From NCBI GenBank assembly GCA_905182385.1, contig CAJJBS010000120.1:1-13436 (forward strand): a stretch of 13,436 bases of DNA. Reading direction: 5' to 3'. Under the pieces are notes generated by a model, which saw only the letters and a list, made by a program, of their open reading frames with translations, had not been told where the DNA came from and searched no databases. The stretch is from Fidelibacterota bacterium TCS55. GTDB taxonomy: Bacteria; Fidelibacterota; Marinisomatia; Marinisomatales; TCS55. A program made the position numbers and the translations under genes. Positions 7,203-13,436 of the stretch are shown here, one piece after another. Position 1 is the first letter of the stretch; each line of letters starts with the position of its first letter.

Positions 7203-9812
7203 TTACTTTGTCTTCATAGTCCAGATACCATCCCAATTCTTGCCTGGAGGCTCTGCTTTAAAGTAGTCACAACGATCTAAATAAACAGCTGAAGGAGTTG
7301 TTGGTCTATCTTTAAAAATTTCTTCCATTGATAGAGAATCTTTAAACCTTTTTTTTGCTTTAGTCCAATCTTGCTTTTTATAGAGATGCATACCTTCATC
7401 AAAAGCTTGAACTAACTGAGACTGTTCATTGCTCATTTCATTTTTCAATGAAATAAGTTCATATCCTTTAACAGGTTTATTCTTTCCTTTTACTTTTAGA
7501 TAATCTAAAAATCTCCACTCGAATAGATCAGCAACTACTTTTTGAGTATGTTCAGCAACAAAGATATATACTCCATAATGTTTTGCTGCTGGCTCAAGTC
7601 GGGCAGCTAAATTAACTGTATCACCCATCATGGTATAATTCATGCGCATTGCTGAGCCCATATTACCAGTAACCATCTCTCCTGAGTTTAATCCTACACG
7701 ATGCCTAATATTATGTACTAATTCAGGCCAATCTCCTTTATTTGCCCATTCACTTCTCATAATTTCTAATTTTTTTTCCATTTCTAAAGCAGTTAAGCAT
7801 GCATGAAATTCATGGTTTTTTAAAGAAACAGGGGCACCATAAAAAGCTACAATTGCATCACCAATATATTTATCTAATGTCCCTTTGTGTTCAAGAAGAA
7901 TATTAGTCATTTCCGTTAGATACTGGTTCATAAGACTAACCATTTTTGTAGGCTCTAATACTTCAGAAAACGATGAGAAACTTTGAATGTCAGAAAAAAA
8001 AGCGGTATGATATCCAGCTTCGCCACCAAGCTTAGGCTCTTGTTTATCAGCATACATTTGATCAATTAGATCAGGTGATATATATGCACCAAAAGTATTT
8101 TTAAGAAACTTTTTATCTTTTTGTTCAACTATAAATTTATAAATAACATTTCCTGTATATGTAACTAACAAACCAGCTAGCGGAGCAACTAATGGAATAA
8201 CATAGGATTCTCCTATCTCCGGTAAAGATATACTAAAGAGACTAGAATTATTTGACATTATTTTTTCAGGAAACATTGAAGCTAAATTACTTTTAATAAA
8301 CCAAAATAGATCATCAACGAAAACTCCGCATACTATTGCAAAATAAATAAAACCTTCCAAAATAATAAGAATTCCAGCAGAAACCGGATTTAAATAAGAT
8401 AAAATCAAAAATGCGATTAAACTTAATAATGCTATTAAGAGGGTATGACTAAATGGATAACCATATATTAATTCAGTCAATTGCCCACCCATAACATTTA
8501 TATAATTCTCGTCTAAAAGAGTTTGTATCGCATTAGCATGTGTCTCCATACCAGGAGTTAATTGCTGAATTCCCCAAAAATTATAGTAAGGTGTTTGTTT
8601 ATAATCATGATGAACTTCCACTGAGGTACCTATGACTACTATTTTATTATAAAAAGGTGATTTTGTTACATCAAATTCTTCACTGATATCCATTATATCC
8701 ATCATCTGCTTACGTTCAATCGGATCTTCAATATTTTTAATCCATTCAGGAATTTCTCCAGGAAGAAACTGGCTCATCCAATCAATATCTTCAATAGGGT
8801 CTCTCAATGTGACATCTTTAGTATCAATAACATAAGCCAAAGAAAATTTAGGAAAAGTACCCCAAGGTGGAAGATCTCTATCTCCTCTGTATTTATATCC
8901 TGAAGGAGGTCCGTAATAATTCACAAGGAATGAGTTTCCTGCACCGTAAGCATTTATATTATAACCTCCATAGTTCCAAGAAAGGTTGTCAGGGTTAAAA
9001 TATGGTTTAGCTGTATCAGGAATACTTTTAAACTCTTTAAAAGCTTTGACTGCAAGGGTCAAATAATATTTATCAGGTTCATGAGCCATTTCACCAAAAA
9101 GTGCATATCTTCTTGAAAAACCATCCATATCCATTTGGTCATTAATTAATCCTACTTCTGGATTTGCCTTCATTATAGGATCAACAGGATAAGAAATATA
9201 TTGTGGAGGAACAGATGTAGGTTCTGTTACCATTTTTACAGGCATAATAACAGATGTTCCAAACATTTGAGCCTCTTCAATAGCTTCTCCAAGCATTTTA
9301 TCACCATGACGTGGTATCATATATGGAAGTGATTCCCATATATATTTTGCTTGTGATGAATCTCTAACATTAGGTACTTGGTTAAGTATTTGATCTGGTG
9401 ACATATTTGAAATTAAATCGTGATATACTTCAGAACGATTCTCTGGAGCATCAAATTGAATATCAAAGACTATAACTTTTGCCCCAGCGTTATACAAATT
9501 ACGTACAACTTTCCCCCATACACTACCACGAGGATAAGGCCATTCTTCAGGCATAAGTCTCCATGCTTCATCATCAACCTCAAGTAAGACTATATCAGTT
9601 CCTTTATTAATGTAAGTTGAATCGGAAGCTGTCCAACCAGTTAAAGGACCTCTAACTGAATTAAAACGATAATCATAAGTCTTTAATTCAATTGTATCAA
9701 AAACACCTATCCAATGTGCAACTGAAACAATTATTATAGCACCTAAAGTGATTAACCAACCAACCCAATTATTTTGGACATACTTTTGAACGTCTTTAGT
9801 CTTTATTTGCAT
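7203..9812 (-). CDS. CHASE2-domain membrane adenylate cyclase (class III), with C-terminal TPR-like tail
   Basis: This 869-residue inner-membrane sensor probably makes cAMP. One transmembrane helix lies at about 17-38. The periplasmic CHASE2 domain (about 40-450) opens with TYDYRFNSVRGP and closes with VVIGTSVEVHHDYKQTP and PGMETHANAIQTLL. Three membrane helices follow at about 453-473, 477-499 and 537-558, then the linker FGAYISPDLIDQ (574-585). The class III cyclase domain (about 600-757) has metal aspartates Asp608 (FFSDI) and Asp652 (YIGDA), Lys648, and Thr727 in YTMMGDTVNLAARLE with Asn734 and Arg738. Lys plus Thr indicate ATP as substrate (class IIIb pattern). Residues 795-869 form a TPR-like helical tail ending in CDYFKAEPPGKNWDG. 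At over 400 residues the CHASE2 region is long for the family. The ATG lies 2 bases after the stop of the outer-membrane protein gene. The ligand is unknown. Confidence 0.93.
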   Translation of the reverse strand: MQIKTKDVQKYVQNNWVGWLITLGAIIIVSVAHWIGVFDTIELKTYDYRFNSVRGPLTGWTASDSTYINKGTDIVLLEVDDEAWRLMPEEWPYPRGSVWGKVVRNLYNAGAKVIVFDIQFDAPENRSEVYHDLISNMSPDQILNQVPNVRDSSQAKYIWESLPYMIPRHGDKMLGEAIEEAQMFGTSVIMPVKMVTEPTSVPPQYISYPVDPIMKANPEVGLINDQMDMDGFSRRYALFGEMAHEPDKYYLTLAVKAFKEFKSIPDTAKPYFNPDNLSWNYGGYNINAYGAGNSFLVNYYGPPSGYKYRGDRDLPPWGTFPKFSLAYVIDTKDVTLRDPIEDIDWMSQFLPGEIPEWIKNIEDPIERKQMMDIMDISEEFDVTKSPFYNKIVVIGTSVEVHHDYKQTPYYNFWGIQQLTPGMETHANAIQTLLDENYINVMGGQLTELIYGYPFSHTLLIALLSLIAFLILSYLNPVSAGILIILEGFIYFAIVCGVFVDDLFWFIKSNLASMFPEKIMSNNSSLFSISLPEIGESYVIPLVAPLAGLLVTYTGNVIYKFIVEQKDKKFLKNTFGAYISPDLIDQMYADKQEPKLGGEAGYHTAFFSDIQSFSSFSEVLEPTKMVSLMNQYLTEMTNILLEHKGTLDKYIGDAIVAFYGAPVSLKNHEFHACLTALEMEKKLEIMRSEWANKGDWPELVHNIRHRVGLNSGEMVTGNMGSAMRMNYTMMGDTVNLAARLEPAAKHYGVYIFVAEHTQKVVADLFEWRFLDYLKVKGKNKPVKGYELISLKNEMSNEQSQLVQAFDEGMHLYKKQDWTKAKKRFKDSLSMEEIFKDRPTTPSAVYLDRCDYFKAEPPGKNWDGIWTMKTK

Positions 9813-9814
9813 AC

Positions 9815-12574
9815 TTAAAAGTTATATTGAACGTTAAATATTAGACCCATGGAATTTATATTAAATACTTCATCTGAATTATCAATCTTTCCATCTCCGT
9901 CATTATCTAATTTATCTTTTTTGAAATCAGGTGTATAGTTAAACCTTACTTGACTCATTATCGATGCAGTTAAATTTTCTTGCAATCGATAATCTAGTCC
10001 AGCCTTTAGGCCAAGAAGTTTAGAATTAATTTGACTTTTGCTATTTAAAAAAGTAATTACTCCTTTAGAGTTTACTTTATTTTCAAAAATCATCTTATTA
10101 GCTGATAATGAAAAATGAGTCCATGTATATGGTATTTTATTCAATTGATTATTTTTTATAGAAGGGATTTCAAGCTTAGTTTGGCTCATATGATAAACTA
10201 CCTTTAATTGATCAGGAAATAGTGTAGATAAAGTAACTGAGATTGTCTTTGAATCTGTTTTAGGAAATAAATACAGATTACTTCTTTTATTATTAATATT
10301 GTCTAGGTTAGTAACTTTTCCAATATTTAAAGTAATATTTTGCTTAAGGTTTCCACTCGTAAAAGGCACACTAACTGCCAACATGCTAGTTGAAGCTTTC
10401 GAATCTTCTCTTAAATCAATAGTCCCACTTCCAACTGAATCTAGTTTTGTTTTTTCATTGTTTTTACCAATCGACTGATAGTTAAAAACAAATGTCGGCA
10501 TATTTGAACCTAATAAAAAAGTTAAATTCATAAATAATGTATTTGTATTTAAAGGAGAAACGATAGTCTTTAAAATTTTATTATCAAGATGTTTAAAACC
10601 TAAATTAAGAAATAATTTTTGGTCAAGTAAAGAAACTCTATCTGATATCGTAAACTGGCGTGTATTACTTCTTAAATATGGATTAGCTAATGAAATATAT
10701 TCAGGTCCAACTTGTAAATATTCTGCTAAAATACTATTTCTTGAATAATTTCCTCTTAGTTTTATTCTAAAAGCTGATGATGGCATATTTATAATTGCTG
10801 CAATTGGATTTGAACTAAGTGAATTTATATCAATAGGTATAAGAGGTGTCATGTTGGTATTAATAATAAACATACTTTTAAAACTTTCTGGATCCAATAA
10901 AATATCTCCTGTACTAATCTTTGAAGAGCCAGGAAGTTCCTTACCGTTTTCATCATATAAAAGTCCTATAAAACCATCTAATGAATCATCTAAAGCAGTA
11001 TCTAATTCTGAAATAGACATCTCTCCATCCCAAATATCTCTATTATAGAGACTTATGTTCCAATCAAAATCAACAGTTAACCTTCGATCATCTAATACCG
11101 TACCAATATTAAATCCAAATACTAGATTATCTTGTGGTTTTTGACCAATCCAATTATTTGTGGGCCTATTTAATTTATTCCCAGCTAATGTTAATGCATT
11201 ATTAAAACCATCAACAGTATAAATACCAATTGGTACACCTTGAACTAATGAATCAGATAAAAATGTGGCTTGATTTAAAATTTTATTTACGGAAGTAGTA
11301 TCATCTCGGGTTTTTATAAGATGTACACCAGCTTTTAGTTTAGAAAATAAATTCGTAGAGAGCCTTATTCCTGTTACATTTCTTCTAAAAGTAAAACCTG
11401 TTCTATCTAAATAATATGATTTAGATCCATCTTGATTTGTTGATGTTCTATCATATAAAATATTATAACCGCCATTTAGATTATTTTTTTCTTGAACAAC
11501 TCTATTTAATTCACCATTAATAAATTGAATTCTAAACCAATTTAAATCAGCATTAATTCCAATACCTCGAACCCGTTTACCATCAATTGTAAAATGACTT
11601 AATTGAGGGTAAAAATCTCCAAAATTGACATCTATGAAATTTGCAAAAGAGAAGGAAGTCCCAAAACGATTATGGGGTTGAGAATAAGGTGATTCTCGAG
11701 AGGTTAATCTAAGATTTGTACTTAATTCAGCCCATTCAGCATCTACTTTCATATCACCCACTAACTCTGCGATATTTAATGAGGACCCACTTAATTTTTC
11801 AGTTGATAACCTACTATTAACTTTACCCTTAAATTTAATTATTTCTGAAAGTTCAACCCGCTCTGTTCCAACGGTAAACTTCCAGGTTAATGGAGAAATA
11901 TCATTTCCATCTAAATCCTTTAGTAAAATTTGAACAGTGTGAATGCCAACTGATAATTCACCAGGGTCATAGCTTAAAATATTTTCTTCTATCAAAGTAG
12001 AATTGGATACATTTATATTATCAATTAATAATTGGATTGAAGAAAAATCTACTTTATTTACATTAAAGAAAGAAGCTGCAATAAAAACAGACCTTTTATC
12101 AATTAATTGATTTGGCTCAGGTGATAAAATAAGAATATCTTTGTTAGATTTAATATCCATAAAACCTAATGCACTTTGTTTTGAAGGAACTGACATTAAA
12201 TAATGAGGATTATTATATGGATCTTCTCTTGGAAATGAGACTAATCGATCTTGACTAAATTGAAAAGTAATAACATACTCTAAGCCTTCTTTAGTCATTG
12301 CAAAACCTGGAATAGATGCTTCCCAGTTTATACCTGAATCTATAAAAGGTATTTCTAAATAAGATTCGCTTCCAGGAAGACGATAATATAAAGTTGCATC
12401 TATGGGATCAATAAGCTCAAATGAAGATGCTTTTAATATTAATTCTTTACCTACCTCAGCATAAGGTGGAGGTGCATGGTATAATAATCTAGTCTGACTG
12501 CTTAAACTACTTATTAATAAAAGTAGTAGAACTATCCCTCTATGTTTAGATATGATCTTTTGGGTCAAAACCAA
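9815..12574 (-). CDS. Secreted outer-membrane beta-barrel protein with N-terminal Ig-like segments
   Basis: I do not recognise a named family. The 919-residue protein has a signal peptide (hydrophobic GIVLLLLLISSL, cleavage near residue 27). Two beta-rich Ig-like segments follow (about 30-128 and 146-236; the second contains GIHTVQILLKDLDGNDISP). From about 245 onward, alternating beta strands and the terminal aromatic YNF point to an outer-membrane barrel. Barrel-like passages include NFGDFYPQLSHFTIDG (317-332) and GPEYISLANPYLRSNTRQF (623-641). An EF-hand-like calcium loop, DNDGDGKIDNSDE (890-902), lies in the loop before the last strand. The start must be TTG: the frame has a stop six bases before the TTG at 12574, and no ATG precedes the signal peptide core. 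A second TTG lies two codons later. It sits 2 bases after the FecR stop and 2 before the cyclase. Its role may be sensing, export or anchoring. Confidence 0.8.
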   Translation of the reverse strand: MVLTQKIISKHRGIVLLLLLISSLSSQTRLLYHAPPPYAEVGKELILKASSFELIDPIDATLYYRLPGSESYLEIPFIDSGINWEASIPGFAMTKEGLEYVITFQFSQDRLVSFPREDPYNNPHYLMSVPSKQSALGFMDIKSNKDILILSPEPNQLIDKRSVFIAASFFNVNKVDFSSIQLLIDNINVSNSTLIEENILSYDPGELSVGIHTVQILLKDLDGNDISPLTWKFTVGTERVELSEIIKFKGKVNSRLSTEKLSGSSLNIAELVGDMKVDAEWAELSTNLRLTSRESPYSQPHNRFGTSFSFANFIDVNFGDFYPQLSHFTIDGKRVRGIGINADLNWFRIQFINGELNRVVQEKNNLNGGYNILYDRTSTNQDGSKSYYLDRTGFTFRRNVTGIRLSTNLFSKLKAGVHLIKTRDDTTSVNKILNQATFLSDSLVQGVPIGIYTVDGFNNALTLAGNKLNRPTNNWIGQKPQDNLVFGFNIGTVLDDRRLTVDFDWNISLYNRDIWDGEMSISELDTALDDSLDGFIGLLYDENGKELPGSSKISTGDILLDPESFKSMFIINTNMTPLIPIDINSLSSNPIAAIINMPSSAFRIKLRGNYSRNSILAEYLQVGPEYISLANPYLRSNTRQFTISDRVSLLDQKLFLNLGFKHLDNKILKTIVSPLNTNTLFMNLTFLLGSNMPTFVFNYQSIGKNNEKTKLDSVGSGTIDLREDSKASTSMLAVSVPFTSGNLKQNITLNIGKVTNLDNINNKRSNLYLFPKTDSKTISVTLSTLFPDQLKVVYHMSQTKLEIPSIKNNQLNKIPYTWTHFSLSANKMIFENKVNSKGVITFLNSKSQINSKLLGLKAGLDYRLQENLTASIMSQVRFNYTPDFKKDKLDNDGDGKIDNSDEVFNINSMGLIFNVQYNF

Positions 12575-12576
12575 TA

Positions 12577-13239
12577 TTATTTATATTTAATAACTAAAGT
12601 TTTCTTATTTCCTGAAGCATCCTCAAATTGAATCTCAAGTTTTTGTTCACCTTTAGCGTTATCACTTGGATCATCAGGAATATTTTTAGGATCAGTTTTA
12701 AAGGACTGAAGATCACCAGAAGATGATGAAATACCAGTTTTTCCACTTATAATCTCTAAAGACTCACCAGAAATAATATTAGAGAATTCCACTTTCCCTT
12801 CTAATCCAATGAGTGAATCATTTAGTTTGTTTGAAATTACCCAAAAATCAGTACCTTTTACTGATGCAACTGAAACTGAAGTTCTAATGATAAAACCGGA
12901 CTGCTTTTGTTTATTAACTATAGCACGTATAACTCCACCCTCTAATTTAATTTCTTTAGCAATTGATCGGGCTGAGCGTTTACCAGTAATTGTTAATTTA
13001 GACTTTTCTTTTATTTTTAAAGCTGTTTTATCATCAATAAATAAAAGGGCAACAAAGCCTCCTTTCTTTGTAGTAATTATATCTCCAGTCTCAAAGATTT
13101 GACCTTTTTTTATTATTGATTCTGATTGATCACCACGAACATACATGGCATTACCGATTATTTTTGTAGCAATTGCGATTTTTTCTTCAGCAAATAAATT
13201 TGAGAATAAAAGAATGAATGTAAAAATTATCTTTTTCAA
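12577..13239 (-). CDS. Secreted FecR-domain protein
   Basis: This is a small periplasmic or surface protein of 220 residues. From the TTG at 13239 it reads MKKIIFTFILLFSNLFA then EEK, a textbook signal peptide with cleavage after LFA. The FecR domain fills most of the rest. It includes KGQIFETGDIITTKKGG, LLFIDDKTALKI, IKLEGGVIRAIV and the hallmark SVSVASVKGTDFWV, which is followed by a beta-rich GLEGKVEF segment. A polar tail rich in Asp, Ser and Lys ends in LVIKYK. It is a stand-alone domain: no transmembrane helix or N-terminal anti-sigma segment is seen, so this is not a classical FecR iron regulator. An ATG at 13278 would add 13 residues and overlap the preceding gene by 38 bases. I prefer the TTG, which lies one base after that gene's stop. 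The following gene starts 2 bases after this stop. Confidence 0.85.
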   Translation of the reverse strand: MKKIIFTFILLFSNLFAEEKIAIATKIIGNAMYVRGDQSESIIKKGQIFETGDIITTKKGGFVALLFIDDKTALKIKEKSKLTITGKRSARSIAKEIKLEGGVIRAIVNKQKQSGFIIRTSVSVASVKGTDFWVISNKLNDSLIGLEGKVEFSNIISGESLEIISGKTGISSSSGDLQSFKTDPKNIPDDPSDNAKGEQKLEIQFEDASGNKKTLVIKYK

Positions 13240-13240
13240 T

Positions 13241-13436
13241 TTAATTTTGAATTGAAATAGAGTTAATCGATAATTCATTTTTTGCTAAATCTGTTAAAAC
13301 TTGATTTAGGATTGTTTGATTAATATTTGAATTATTTAAAATGATTTTATTAGTGATACTATAACCTGCTAGAGGGCCATCAACTCCAAATAATGCATTA
13401 TACTGATCTTCACCTAATGCTTGAATTAAATTTTGT
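13241..13436 (-). CDS. C-terminal end of an unrecognised protein, cut by the right edge
   Basis: On the minus strand a frame is open from the window edge (base 13435) for 64 codons and stops with TAA at 13243-13241. The peptide begins QNLIQALGEDQYNALFGVDG and ends NELSINSISIQN. It matches no family I know. Support for a real gene: no stop for 64 codons in AT-rich DNA, plausible amino-acid composition, and a stop placed exactly one base before the proposed TTG of the FecR gene. That is the same tight spacing as in the two downstream junctions. It is probably the first or an upstream member of the FecR / outer-membrane / cyclase unit. The composition (Asn, Ile, Gln, Leu) is compatible with an exported or envelope protein, but that is only suggestive. 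Confidence 0.55.
   Translation of the reverse strand, partial: QNLIQALGEDQYNALFGVDGPLAGYSITNKIILNNSNINQTILNQVLTDLAKNELSINSISIQN

Noticed and set aside
5597..9812. Antiphage defence island (a nucleotide cyclase next to a PglZ protein, as in Pycsar or BREX)
   Set aside because: The PglZ domain is fused to a receiver as in PorX, not a BREX PglZ. The cyclase has CHASE2 and four membrane helices, and there is no effector, BrxC, methylase or other defence gene nearby.
10851..11048. 65-codon open frame on the plus strand
   Set aside because: It lies entirely antisense to the outer-membrane protein gene, has no recognisable motif, and is expected by chance opposite a long AT-rich gene.
12809..13102. 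97-codon open frame on the plus strand
   Set aside because: It is antisense to the FecR domain, whose conserved motifs explain this stretch; the plus-strand peptide looks like no known protein.
12577..13239. Classical FecR iron-citrate anti-sigma regulator
   Set aside because: There is no N-terminal cytoplasmic sigma-binding segment, no internal membrane anchor after a signal peptide, and no adjacent ECF sigma factor or TonB receptor.

Overview
The window is a strongly AT-rich (by eye roughly one-third GC) bacterial chromosome segment. Every gene I can support lies on the minus strand, so transcription runs from the right edge to the left. The best taxonomic guess is a member of the FCB superphylum, for example a pelagic Marinimicrobia (SAR406)-like lineage or a low-GC Bacteroidota relative. 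The guess rests on a PorX-type response regulator with a PglZ domain, a Bacteroidota-style regulator of type IX secretion; on very few Shine-Dalgarno sequences; and on the low GC. It is an inference with no marker-gene placement behind it.

Right part (13436 to 7203, in transcription order): the C-terminal end of an unrecognised protein, a secreted FecR-domain protein, a 919-residue outer-membrane protein (two Ig-like N-terminal segments plus a probable beta-barrel), and an 869-residue membrane-bound CHASE2 adenylate cyclase. These genes are separated by only 1 or 2 bases. They look like one envelope-to-cytoplasm signalling unit: a periplasmic FecR protein, an outer-membrane barrel and an inner-membrane sensor that makes cAMP.

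Middle and left part (7153 to 1): after a 49-base AT-rich gap comes a tightly packed row. It begins with porX (receiver plus PglZ phosphodiesterase-type domain), followed by tsaE and tsaB (t6A tRNA modification), rimI (N-terminal acetyltransferase), accD (acetyl-CoA carboxylase beta subunit), surE (5'-nucleotidase), guaA (GMP synthase) and, after a 61-base gap, the first 305 codons of glmS (glucosamine-6-phosphate synthase). From porX to surE every junction overlaps, mostly by 4 bases (ATGA or TTGA), so translation is probably coupled.

Two general features stand out. First, TTG start codons are forced for guaA, tsaB and the outer-membrane protein, and TTG is the better choice for the FecR gene. 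Second, nucleotide signalling enzymes (CHASE2 cyclase and PorX) sit side by side at the head of a housekeeping row. There is no stretch over 300 bases without a gene. I see no tRNA, rRNA, CRISPR array, insertion sequence or phage gene.
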